Shown piece after piece: positions 1-5,753 of a DNA stretch of 15,864 bases (within the stretch, counting starts at the first letter, position 1; each line of letters starts with the position of its first letter). The position numbers were made by a program, and so were the translations under genes. The stretch covers positions 1-15,864 of the forward strand of contig CAAGIS010000051.1 in NCBI GenBank assembly GCA_900769985.1. The letters are read 5' to 3'. The DNA comes from Spirochaetia bacterium. GTDB taxonomy: Bacteria; Spirochaetota; Spirochaetia; Treponematales; Treponemataceae. The notes under the pieces were generated by a model that was given only the letters and a program-made list of their open reading frames with translations, did not search any database and was not told the origin of the DNA.

Positions 1-1995
1 ACAATTTTCGGCGCAGTTTTTGAAAGCACGCTGAACCCCGAAACAAGACGAAGCGGCGGCATGCACTACACCAGCGTAGAAAACATCCACAAAGTAATCG
101 ACCCGCTTTTTATGGATTCCCTCAATGCCGAATTTGAATCGATACAGAAAATCACCCAGAAGAAAAACCGCGACCAGAAACTTTTGGAATTTCAGGACAA
201 ACTTGCAAGCCTTATGTTCTTAGACCCAGCCTGCGGAAGCGGAAATTTTCTTACAGAAGCCTTTCTGAGCCTTCGCCGCCTGGAAAATAAAGTGATTTCT
301 TCCCTGTTCAACGGAGAAACAGTCCTTGGATTTGATGAATTTATAAAAGTAAAAATCAGCCAGTTTTATGGAATAGAAATAAACGATTTTGCCGTAACAG
401 TTGCCAAAACAGCCCTGTGGATTGCCGAAAGTCAGATGATAGCCGAAACCGAAAAAATCGTAAGCCGCCAGATAGATTTTCTGCCCCTCAAGACAAACGC
501 CTACATCGTGGAAGGAAACGCCCTGCGCATGAACTGGAAAACCCTCAAACCAGAAGACGGCAACAACCTTCCCCAAGACGGCCTGTTTGCCGGAATCACC
601 ACCCACGTAGACGGCAGCGAACACCACTACGATTATATCATGGGAAACCCGCCGTTTGTGGGATATTCTTTACAGACAAAAGAACAGAAAAACGACCTTG
701 AAAATATAATGAAAGATTTTGGAAAAAATATTGATTATGTAGCAGGTTGGTATTACAAGGCAAGCGAACTTATGCAGAAGAACAATACAAAAGCTGCGCT
801 TGTTTCAACCAATTCCATAACACAGGGTGAACAGGTTGCTGCTATATGGAAGCCACTTTTTGAGCAGTTTAATATTCATTTTGATTTTGCCTACAGAACA
901 TTCTGTTGGGACAGCGAGTCCACACAAAAAGCCCATGTTCATTGCGTAATAATTGGATTCAGTAGTAACAATCATTCTGAACTCGATTCAGAATCTCCAA
1001 AATTTATTATAGATGAAGACGGAACTAAAATCGAAGTAAAAAATATTAACGGATATTTAACCGATGCTCCTGTAGTATTTATAGAAAACAGAAAAAAGCC
1101 GTTATGCAATGTTCCTGAAATGCAGAAAGGAAGCATACCTGTAGATGACGGTAATTTTTTCTTTGAACCTGATGAATATAAAGAATTTATTAAAAAAGAA
1201 CCTAATGCTAAAAAATATATCCGCAGGTTTTATGGAGCAAGAGAATTTTTGCACAGTGAAGAACGCTGGTGCCTTTGGTTGGAAAATATCTCTCCAAAAG
1301 AGTTAAAATCTATGCCAAATGTAATGAAAAGAGTAGAGAATGTGCGGAAATTTCGACTGCAAAGTACAAAAGCGGCAACGCGAAAATATGCAGATTACGC
1401 AGTCAGATTTATGGAAATAAGACAACCTGAAACCGAATACATAATAGTTCCATCGCATTCATCAGAAAATAGATTTTATATTCCAATAGGATTTGAAAAG
1501 CCTGACATAATTTGCGGAAATGCAAATTTAATAATTCCCAATGCCACCCTCTACGAATTCGGAATCCTCACATCAAGCGTACACATGGCATGGATGCGTG
1601 CAGTTTGCGGTCGCCTTGAAATGCGCTATCGTTATTCAGTAAATGTTGTCTACAACAACTTCCCCTGGCCATTTTCAGAAAAACAAACGGATTTGCTCGC
1701 ACCTAACGGCACTCACGAAAAAAAAGCGAAGAACGTTAGTTCTGAGCAAATCCGCTTGTTAAAAACCAAAATCGAACAAACCGCCCAAGCCATCTTGGAC
1801 GCCCGCGCCCTCTATCCCGACTGCTCTCTTGCCGACCTCTACGACGAAACCGTAATGCCCCCAGAACTCCGCAAAGCCCACCAGGCCAACGACCACGCAG
1901 TAATGCAAGCCTACGGCTTCAACCCAAAAATGACAGAAAGCGAGTGCGTTACTGAGCTGTTTAAGATGTACGAAAAACTAACACAAAAAGCGTAA
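1..1995 (+). CDS. Type IIL (MmeI-family) restriction-modification protein, C-terminal part
   Basis: The reading frame is open from base 1 (it starts TIFGAVFES), so the gene begins upstream; the ATG at 61 is internal. MmeI-family enzymes join nuclease, adenine methyltransferase and target recognition in one chain of roughly 900-1000 residues. Seen here are SAM motif I (LDPACGSGNF, from base 220), catalytic motif IV (NPPF, 646-657), a target-recognition region (about 900-1670, ending YNNFPWPF) and the usual C-terminal helices (ILDARALYP, SLADLYDE, MPPELRKAHQ). The nuclease domain would lie outside the window. Two oddities: a 79-bp palindromic element sits in frame at 1682-1760, adding about 26 residues between FPWP and ILDAR, and base composition drops sharply inside the gene (57% GC at 541-600, 30% at 1021-1080, 63% at 1801-1860). 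Copies of its last codons recur downstream. Confidence 0.9.
   Translation, partial: TIFGAVFESTLNPETRRSGGMHYTSVENIHKVIDPLFMDSLNAEFESIQKITQKKNRDQKLLEFQDKLASLMFLDPACGSGNFLTEAFLSLRRLENKVISSLFNGETVLGFDEFIKVKISQFYGIEINDFAVTVAKTALWIAESQMIAETEKIVSRQIDFLPLKTNAYIVEGNALRMNWKTLKPEDGNNLPQDGLFAGITTHVDGSEHHYDYIMGNPPFVGYSLQTKEQKNDLENIMKDFGKNIDYVAGWYYKASELMQKNNTKAALVSTNSITQGEQVAAIWKPLFEQFNIHFDFAYRTFCWDSESTQKAHVHCVIIGFSSNNHSELDSESPKFIIDEDGTKIEVKNINGYLTDAPVVFIENRKKPLCNVPEMQKGSIPVDDGNFFFEPDEYKEFIKKEPNAKKYIRRFYGAREFLHSEERWCLWLENISPKELKSMPNVMKRVENVRKFRLQSTKAATRKYADYAVRFMEIRQPETEYIIVPSHSSENRFYIPIGFEKPDIICGNANLIIPNATLYEFGILTSSVHMAWMRAVCGRLEMRYRYSVNVVYNNFPWPFSEKQTDLLAPNGTHEKKAKNVSSEQIRLLKTKIEQTAQAILDARALYPDCSLADLYDETVMPPELRKAHQANDHAVMQAYGFNPKMTESECVTELFKMYEKLTQKA
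1682..1760 (+). repeat. Palindromic element A, copy 1, in frame inside the MmeI-like gene
   Basis: The outer arms AACAAACGGATTTGCTC (1682-1698) and GAGCAAATCCGCTTGTT (1744-1760) are inverted repeats matching at 16 of 17 positions. Inner arms CTAACG (1703-1708) and CGTTAG (1734-1739) sit symmetrically, with 4-nt internal loops on both sides. It is translated without a stop as TDLLAPNGTHEKKAKN and following residues. Related copies lie in non-coding DNA at 3709 and 4850, showing that this is a mobile or dispersed element and not native coding sequence. Confidence 0.8.
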
Positions 1996-1997
1996 AT

Positions 1998-2054
1998 GAG
2001 TGCGGATTTATTAAAAATATGCTATATTTAGAAATGTGGAGGTGATGGGAAATG
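1998..2054 (+). promoter_or_regulatory. Block D copy 0: extended -10 promoter and strong RBS
   Basis: This 57-bp block starts just after the MmeI-like stop codon. It contains an extended -10 (TGC-TATATT, TATATT at 2023-2028), no clear -35, and a strong Shine-Dalgarno (GGAGGTG from 2038) before the ATG at 2052. It is nearly identical to 3878-3934, which serves another gene, so it behaves as a portable expression block. The predicted transcript start is so close to the RBS that the leader would be very short. Confidence 0.5.
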
Positions 2055-2144
2055 CCGGTATTGTCAATGTTTTATGGAATTTTGATTAAGATGAAAATGG
2101 GGGATAAAAATGTATATAAAAGACGGGATTTGTTGTGCAGGTGA
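2052..2144 (+). pseudogene. N-terminal remnant of a DUF4160 gene
   Basis: The 30-codon frame begins MPVLSMFYGILIKM, the characteristic start of DUF4160 proteins (usual form MPxISxFYGIIIxM). The similarity ends near 2093 and the frame runs out at a TGA inside the next gene. It follows a perfect RBS. The matching C-terminal piece lies at 2417-2515, beyond the DUF2442 gene, so one DUF4160 gene has lost its middle and the two ends now flank DUF2442. The family assignment is from recall of the family pattern. Confidence 0.65.
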
Positions 2145-2412
2145 ATTAGTTCCCGAAATTGAAGTTTCTTCTATAAAGGTTCTTGAAGATGGAATGATGC
2201 TTGTTTTATTTTCGACAGGTGAAACACGACTTTTTGACGTTACATCACTTTTAAACAAAGGTTCTGCGTTTTTGCCATTGGCGGAAGAATCAAACAGACA
2301 GACAGCTAAAGTAACGCACGGTTTTGTTTCTTGGATGGATGGTGAAATTGACATAGCACCAGCAACCCTTTATGAAGAAAGTTATAAATACATAGCAGAA
2401 AGATTTGCATAG
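2110..2412 (+). CDS. DUF2442 domain protein (probable antitoxin partner of DUF4160)
   Basis: A 100-residue protein with the DUF2442 pattern: a hydrophobic strand followed by FSTGETRLFDV (about residues 36-46), a central FLPLAEE segment, and the closing VSWMDGEIDIAPATLYEES (about 73-91). DUF2442 genes are very often paired with DUF4160 genes, and the pair is regarded as toxin-antitoxin-like; the biochemical role is not established. An RBS-like GGGGG lies about 7 nt before the ATG. Both flanking pieces (2052-2144 and 2417-2515) are parts of a broken DUF4160 gene, so this gene now lacks an intact partner at this site. The full length looks intact. Confidence 0.8.
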   Translation: MYIKDGICCAGELVPEIEVSSIKVLEDGMMLVLFSTGETRLFDVTSLLNKGSAFLPLAEESNRQTAKVTHGFVSWMDGEIDIAPATLYEESYKYIAERFA

Positions 2413-2416
2413 GAAA

Positions 2417-2515
2417 ATGGTTGTTGGTTGGCTAGCATTGCATGAAGAAGAAGCATATGCAGCATGGAATCTAGCTGTAGCAGGTGAACATTTTAATAAG
2501 ATAGCACCGATGTAA
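2417..2515 (+). pseudogene. C-terminal remnant of a DUF4160 gene
   Basis: The short frame begins MVVGWLALHEEEAYAAWN and ends KIAPM before TAA. This is the usual DUF4160 C-terminus (pattern WxxLHxEELxxNWxLAxxxxxxxKIxPL). It is in a different frame from the N-terminal piece at 2052 and lies 4 bp after the DUF2442 stop. It is too short to work alone. Confidence 0.6.
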
Positions 2516-2571
2516 TTTTTTTAGAATAGAACCGTTGTGCTATTTTTACATCTCTTTTCAAAGCCAACCAC

Positions 2572-2700
2572 CGGGCAAGGGATTGGAGCAAGCGCATTGC
2601 GAAGCGATGCGATCCACCGCAGGAGCCGTAGGCGACGAGGAGGATGGAGCGTGAGCGGAATTGCGGAAAGCCCGGTTTTTTGCGCAGCAAAAAATGACCC
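2572..2700 (+). repeat. GC-rich repeat B, copy 1
   Basis: About 129 bp from CGGGCAAGGGATTGGAGC to GCGCAGCAAAAAATGACCC. It is nearly identical to 4909-5047 and 5754-5882. Inside it is a degenerate direct duplication: GGATTGGAGC, then AGCGCATTGCG, recurs as GGATGGAGC, then AGCGGAATTGCGG. GCATTGC and GCGATGC form a small imperfect hairpin. It ends with GCCCGGTTTTTT, a terminator-like T run. Each copy joins a copy of the MmeI-like gene's last codons. Confidence 0.85.
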
Positions 2701-2778
2701 CGAAAAATGACAGAAAATGAAATTGTTACAGAGCTGTTCAAGATGTACGAAAAATTAGCTGAAGGAGAAAACAAATGA
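2701..2778 (+). pseudogene. Detached C-terminal tail of an MmeI-like gene, copy M1
   Basis: The frame from 2707 reads MTENEIVTELFKMYEKLAEG, then ENK and TGA. It parallels the end of the intact gene (MTESECVTELFKMYEKLTQKA). It has no upstream coding context, because repeat B precedes it with a stop at 2695. Its TGA overlaps the ATG of the DUF3990 gene (ATGA at 2775), and the GAAGGAG within it acts as that gene's RBS, so translational coupling is possible. Confidence 0.65.
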
Positions 2779-3260
2779 AACTGTATCACGGAAGCATAGT
2801 TGCTGTTCATGAGCCGAAAATATTAACCCCAGCCAGAACTCTTGATTTTGGAAAAGGATTTTACACAACAACTGATTTTGAGCAGGCTAAAAAATGGGTA
2901 CAGAACAAAAAGCGAAATGAAAAGTCAGAAAATGCAGTTGTGACCCTTTTTTCTATTAATGATGATTTTCTGGAAAATCCGGATTTTAAGATTATGAATT
3001 TTCTAAAAGCCGATGAAAAATGGCTGGATTTCATCATTGCAAATAGAACAAATATGAATTTTAGCCATAATTATGATATAGTAAAAGGCGCGGTTGCAGA
3101 TGATAAAGTTTATGCTAGCCTTAACGCTTTTGAAAACGGATTTATGGACAAAGCAGTTTTGCTAAAAGAGTTAAAAACATGGCTTTATGTGAATCAAATT
3201 TCATTTCATACCCAGAGAGCATTAAAACTGCTTTCATTTGAAAAGGAGGTCTTTGTATGA
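2775..3260 (+). CDS. DUF3990 domain protein (possible ADP-ribosyltransferase-like toxin)
   Basis: A 161-residue protein with the DUF3990 hallmarks LYHGS (residues 3-7) and DFGKGFYTTT (24-33), followed by QAKKWV (about 37-42). The HG and GFYTT elements resemble the H and Y motifs of ADP-ribosyltransferase-fold enzymes; a toxin role is inferred from that and from the neighbours. The start is set by GAAGGAG 6 nt upstream. Its stop overlaps the next ATG (ATGA at 3257), and three genes in tight overlap (2775-3695) form one operon. The length is normal for the family and no damage is visible. The substrate is unknown. Confidence 0.8.
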   Translation: MKLYHGSIVAVHEPKILTPARTLDFGKGFYTTTDFEQAKKWVQNKKRNEKSENAVVTLFSINDDFLENPDFKIMNFLKADEKWLDFIIANRTNMNFSHNYDIVKGAVADDKVYASLNAFENGFMDKAVLLKELKTWLYVNQISFHTQRALKLLSFEKEVFV

Positions 3261-3502
3261 TTCCAGAAATCACGCAGAAAAATGTTCATCTTTTTATTCC
3301 CTTCAAAGTTTCAAAAATCAGTGTACAGATTGCAAAAAATGAAAGTCTTCCGATTGCAAAAGCTGTTGCAAAATTTTACCGCTCGAATACTGCAAAGCTT
3401 CTTGAAGATGAATCAAGTAAACTTTGGCACGACGGCTGGGTTGGCATCTATGACTTGTATAAAATCGAAAATGAGAAGGAAGAAAAACAAAATGACAGAT
3501 GA
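3257..3502 (+). CDS. Small hypothetical protein in the DUF3990-DUF3791 module
   Basis: 81 residues; I cannot name its family. It starts at the ATGA overlap with the DUF3990 gene, behind AAAGGAGG in that gene's last codons, and overlaps the next gene by 11 nt. It has an amphipathic middle (IAKAVAKFYRSNTAKLLEDE, about residues 33-52) and a conserved-looking LWHDGWVGIYDLY segment (about 56-68). Small three-gene sets of DUF3990 with DUF3791-type proteins recur in gut bacteria from memory, so this is probably an immunity or antitoxin component; that is inference. Confidence 0.7.
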   Translation: MIPEITQKNVHLFIPFKVSKISVQIAKNESLPIAKAVAKFYRSNTAKLLEDESSKLWHDGWVGIYDLYKIENEKEEKQNDR

Positions 3503-3695
3503 GGACAAAGCTTTCTGGCTTTCATGGTGCATTGAAGAATACGCCTCAGAAAAAAACAAGTCATCGACTGAAATCTCAAAAATGTTTGAAGAAAAAGATG
3601 TTTTTTCTTATCTGGACGACAATGCTGAAATTCTGCACACGCAAGGTAAAAACTACATCCTAAGCGATATTGATGCTTTCTTAAAAGACTCATAG
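3492..3695 (+). CDS. DUF3791 domain protein
   Basis: 67 residues matching the DUF3791 pattern: CIEEYASEKN (about residues 12-21), FEEKDVFSYL (about 31-40), then ILHTQGKNYILSDIDAFL near the C-terminus (the usual vLHTqGxxyixxDIdxyi). A longer open frame starts at 3282, but that part merely shadows the previous gene. I chose the ATG at 3492, which overlaps the previous gene by 11 nt; the upstream purine-rich AAGGAAG is a modest RBS. It is the last gene of the DUF3990 module and its likely antitoxin or regulator. Function is unproven. Confidence 0.75.
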   Translation: MTDEDKAFWLSWCIEEYASEKNKSSTEISKMFEEKDVFSYLDDNAEILHTQGKNYILSDIDAFLKDS

Positions 3696-3708
3696 CAAAA
3701 AACAAAAC

Positions 3709-3780
3709 AACAAACGGATTTGTTCGCGCCTAACGGCACTCACGAAAAAAAGCGAAGAATGTTAGTTCTGAGCAAATACG
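3709..3780 (+). repeat. Palindromic element A, copy 2
   Basis: Matches copy 1 from AACAAACGGATTTGTTC through GCCTAACGGCACTCACG, the A-rich loop, GCGAAGAATGTTAGTT and GAGCAAAT. The outer right arm then diverges. It lies 13 bp after the DUF3791 stop in non-coding DNA. The following stretch to 3877 has a small GC hairpin (GCCGC-TCTG-GCGGC, near 3822-3835) but no gene I can support. Confidence 0.75.
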
Positions 3781-3877
3781 TCACTTTGTGCCGTTTGCAT
3801 GAGAGGAAATTATTTAATACGCCGCTCTGGCGGCTGGCGCATCCGTGTGTTAAACATATTAAGCACAGAATGTTAAA

Positions 3878-3934
3878 GAGTGCGGATTTATTAAAAGTAT
3901 GCTATATTTATAAATATGGAGGTGATGGGAAATG
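3878..3934 (+). promoter_or_regulatory. Block D copy 1: extended -10 promoter and RBS
   Basis: Nearly identical over 57 bp to 1998-2054. It carries TGC-TATATT (TATATT at 3903-3908) and GGAGGTGATGGGAA directly before the ATG at 3932. Here the block drives an unrelated small gene, whereas in copy 0 it precedes the DUF4160 remnant. Confidence 0.5.
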
Positions 3935-4201
3935 CTGTACAATTTTATGGAATTGCCTGACGGAACTATGATCAGCCATTATGATATGATTGACGGAAAA
4001 GTAAAAGTTTATATGGAAACTCCGGACGAAAAATATTGTTTTAAGCATGCGACCTGCTGGCTTCCAGAAAAAAAATGGGAAGATATTTACGGATATAACG
4101 ATAAAGAATTTGCATATTTAAAAGACCTGGTGGAATCTGAGGCGCATTTAATTTTGGAATTTTCACAGACAGGGGGTATTTTAAATGCCTCAAATTTTTA
4201 A
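3932..4201 (+). CDS. Small hypothetical protein paired with DUF4160
   Basis: 89 residues, family not recognised. The sequence is acidic and aromatic-rich (MISHYDMIDGKVKVYMETPD, residues 13-32; WLPEKKWEDIYGY, about 43-55). It has a strong RBS from block D and overlaps the following DUF4160 gene by 17 nt, a typical toxin-antitoxin arrangement. By position it is the probable partner (antitoxin) of that protein, in the slot that DUF2442 usually fills. No signal peptide or membrane segment is seen. Confidence 0.7.
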   Translation: MLYNFMELPDGTMISHYDMIDGKVKVYMETPDEKYCFKHATCWLPEKKWEDIYGYNDKEFAYLKDLVESEAHLILEFSQTGGILNASNF

Positions 4202-4463
4202 AATCGGTTCATATTGGGTCTATTTTTGGACAAATGAAAATGAACCTCTTGAGCCTGTTCATATTCATATTGCAGAAGGCAAGCCTGTCCCTAATGCGAC
4301 AAAAGTGTGGATTACAAAGGACGGAAAATGTTCGCTTGCAAATAACAATTCAAGAATTCCAGCAGTAATCCTTAACAAGATTATACGTGTTATAGAAATC
4401 CGTTCTTTTGAAATAATTTCAAAATGGAAAGAAACATTCGGTGAAATTTCATTCTACTGCTAA
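4185..4463 (+). CDS. DUF4160 domain protein
   Basis: 92 residues with the DUF4160 pattern: MPQIFKIGSYWVYFWTNENE (residues 1-20), EPVHIHIAEGKP (about 23-34) with the family's HxH-containing strand, then ATKVWITKDGKC and a C-terminal WKETFGEISFYC. It belongs to the subgroup whose HIH motif is followed by GKPxPNATKxW. Translation overlaps the upstream gene. It looks complete, unlike the DUF4160 gene fragments at 2052 and 2417, which belong to a different subgroup. A toxin role is assumed from context only. Confidence 0.8.
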   Translation: MPQIFKIGSYWVYFWTNENEPLEPVHIHIAEGKPVPNATKVWITKDGKCSLANNNSRIPAVILNKIIRVIEIRSFEIISKWKETFGEISFYC

Positions 4464-4486
4464 TTTCTAAATGTGGAGGTGGTGAC

Positions 4487-4699
4487 ATGATGACAATGAC
4501 TCAAATAGAAAATCAGATAAATCAATTTTCGTTTGAAGAGCAATTACATTTACTTGCGTTTATAGCAAACAAAGTGAATATAAGTTCTGAAAAGACCAGT
4601 ACAAAAACACCAAAACGCACTGCCGGAGGACTTACGGGTAAATTTTGGATGGCAGACGATTTTGACGAAACTCCAGATTGCTTCAAGACATTTGGATGA
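4487..4699 (+). CDS. VapB-like (DUF2281-type) antitoxin, 3' end altered
   Basis: 70 residues: an N-terminal helical part (IENQINQFSFEEQLHLLAFI, about residues 7-26), a basic linker (TKTPKRTAGG) and the terminal GLTGKFWMADDFDETPDCFK, which is the toxin-binding motif usual in this antitoxin family. GGAGG lies 7 nt before the ATG. The last residues TFG replace the usual EYM-like end because the frame runs into a remnant of the PIN toxin gene (4683-4832). A deletion has removed the antitoxin's last codons and most of the toxin. The RBS region resembles the 3' end of block D. Confidence 0.75.
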   Translation: MMTMTQIENQINQFSFEEQLHLLAFIANKVNISSEKTSTKTPKRTAGGLTGKFWMADDFDETPDCFKTFG

Positions 4700-4832
4700 A
4701 CTTATCAGTTTACCAAATCATCATAATGACCCGTTTGACCGGCTTATTATCTGTAAGGCAAAATCTGAAAACCTTACAATTATCACCCGCGATACCATTA
4801 TCCCAAAATATCCTGTAAAAACAGTTTGGTAA
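4683..4832 (+). pseudogene. C-terminal remnant of a PIN-domain (VapC-type) toxin
   Basis: The frame reads SRHLDELISLPNHHNDPFDR, then LIICKAKSENLTIITRD and KYPVKTVW before TAA at 4830. HHxDPFDRLII and the closing KYPVKTxW are the usual C-terminal third of this PIN toxin group. No start codon and no N-terminal catalytic half remain; the remnant abuts, in another frame, the last codons of the VapB-like antitoxin. RNase activity is not expected. Confidence 0.75.
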
Positions 4833-4849
4833 ATAAATTTTTCATATAA

Positions 4850-4908
4850 AACAAACGGATTTATTCGCATTTTCCGATGCCCACGAAAAAGAGCGAAGAG
4901 CGTTAGTT
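4850..4908 (+). repeat. Palindromic element A, copy 3 (partial), fused to repeat B
   Basis: Begins with AACAAACGGATTT and ends GAGCGTTAGTT. The inner left arm is altered (TTCCGATG in place of CCTAACG) and the outer right arm is missing. Repeat B starts at the next base. Together with the next feature it fills the 295-bp gap between the PIN toxin remnant and the Phd-type antitoxin; no gene is seen there. Confidence 0.7.
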
Positions 4909-5047
4909 ACGGGCAAGGGATTGGAGCAAGCGCATTGCGAAGCGATGCGATCCACCGCAGGAGCCGGAGGCGACGAGGAGGATGGAGCGATAGCGGAATT
5001 GCGGAAAGCCCGGTTTTTTGCGCCAGCAAAAAATGACCTCCGAAAAA
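4909..5047 (+). repeat. GC-rich repeat B, copy 2
   Basis: Nearly identical to copies at 2572 and 5754, from ACGGGCAAGGGATTGGAGC to the GCCCGGTTTTTT and GCGCCAGCAAAAAATGACCT end. It is followed by a truncated MmeI-gene tail (CGAAAAATGACTGAAAG, 5044-5060), after which similarity stops. Confidence 0.85.
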
Positions 5048-5096
5048 TGACTGAAAGTGGATGAATAAGTTTTATTTTCTTCTGTATTTTTTTTGA

Positions 5097-5125
5097 TTGA
5101 TTTTACATAAAATAGTATGTAAAAT
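5097..5125 (+). promoter_or_regulatory. Promoter with overlapping operator palindrome for the Phd/RelE pair
   Basis: TTGATT (5097-5102), a 17-nt spacer and TAAAAT (5120-5125) make a good sigma-70-type promoter. A perfect 10-bp dyad, ATTTTACATA (5100-5109) and TATGTAAAAT (5116-5125) with 6 nt between, covers the spacer and the -10. This is the expected position for autorepression by a Phd/YefM-type antitoxin, alone or with its toxin. Confidence 0.6.
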
Positions 5126-5143
5126 ATTATGCAGGAGGTTTTT

Positions 5144-5428
5144 ATGGTAACTTTTGCCCGTAATGAAATTGTTTCAAGTTCTCAGTTTGTGCGAAACTTC
5201 GCTTCTTTTTTGCAGAGAATGACAAAATCAAATGACGAAAAAATCGCGGTCATAAAAAATAATCAAATGCAGGCTGTTATGATTCCTATTGACGAATATG
5301 AGCGCCTTGCAACTCTTGCAGAAAAAGCCGAGAGTAAAATTATTTATGAAACTGTACAAGAAAGAAAAGACACACCTGGTTCCGAATATGTTTCCTATGA
5401 AGATGCAATGAAAACAGCAGGACTGTAA
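5144..5428 (+). CDS. Phd/YefM-family antitoxin
   Basis: 94 residues from the ATG at 5144, chosen because AGGAGG lies just upstream; an ATG at 5129 would place the RBS inside the gene. The N-terminal part (about residues 1-60) fits the Phd/YefM DNA-binding fold: IVSSSQFVRNFASFLQRM, KIAVIKNNQMQAVMIPIDEYERL. The acidic C-terminal tail (about 60-94) would bind the toxin. Its stop overlaps the toxin start (TAATG at 5426-5430), so translation is coupled. A 20-bp palindrome over the promoter suggests autoregulation. Confidence 0.85.
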   Translation: MVTFARNEIVSSSQFVRNFASFLQRMTKSNDEKIAVIKNNQMQAVMIPIDEYERLATLAEKAESKIIYETVQERKDTPGSEYVSYEDAMKTAGL

Positions 5429-5729
5429 TGGAATACAAAATCGAATTTCACCCTGCTGCACTGAAAGAATTTTGTGACCTGGACGGAAGCATAAAAAAAC
5501 TTGTAAAAAAACAGCTTGATAAACTTAAAACATCACCTTTTTTAGGCGAAGAGCTTGGAAATAAAAACGGTTATGATTTAACAGGCTATAGAAAAATGTA
5601 TGCCTGCAAAAACAAATCAGGATTGTATATTCTGTCATTAATGATTTACTTTTGGTTCACATTATAGCAATCGGAAAACGAGAAGACATGGAAGTTTACT
5701 CAACAGCATCGGAAAGACTGAATGTCTAA
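5428..5729 (+). pseudogene. RelE/ParE-type toxin, frameshifted
   Basis: The first frame gives MEYKIEFHPAALKEFCDLDG and onward to TGYRKMYACKNK, typical of RelE-family mRNA interferases. It then changes to unrelated sequence and stops at 5667. In another frame, from about 5613, the expected remainder continues: QIRIVYSVINDLLLVHIIAI, then GKREDMEVYSTASERLNV and TAA at 5727. Both halves join at an A5 run (5608-5612); one extra A would restore a toxin of about 100 residues. This is either an inactivating slip, a sequencing error or, less likely, slippage-dependent expression. The start overlaps the antitoxin stop. Confidence 0.8.
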
Positions 5730-5753
5730 CTTTGAAAACCCGCAAAACCAACG

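Noticed and set aside
1699..1743. attC-like integron recombination site in element A (GCCTAAC in copy 2, GTTAGTT)
   Set aside because: The core boxes resemble R'' and R', but the distance is only about 39 bp, the inner L boxes do not pair, one copy lies inside a coding frame, copy 3 lacks the left box, and there is no integrase in the window.
2493..2810. 105-codon frame on the - strand
   Set aside because: Mostly the complement of repeat B and the MmeI tail; the same frame appears opposite the other repeat B copies.
3720..3971. 83-codon frame on the + strand
   Set aside because: Reads through element A copy 2 and block D and overlaps the better-supported gene at 3932.
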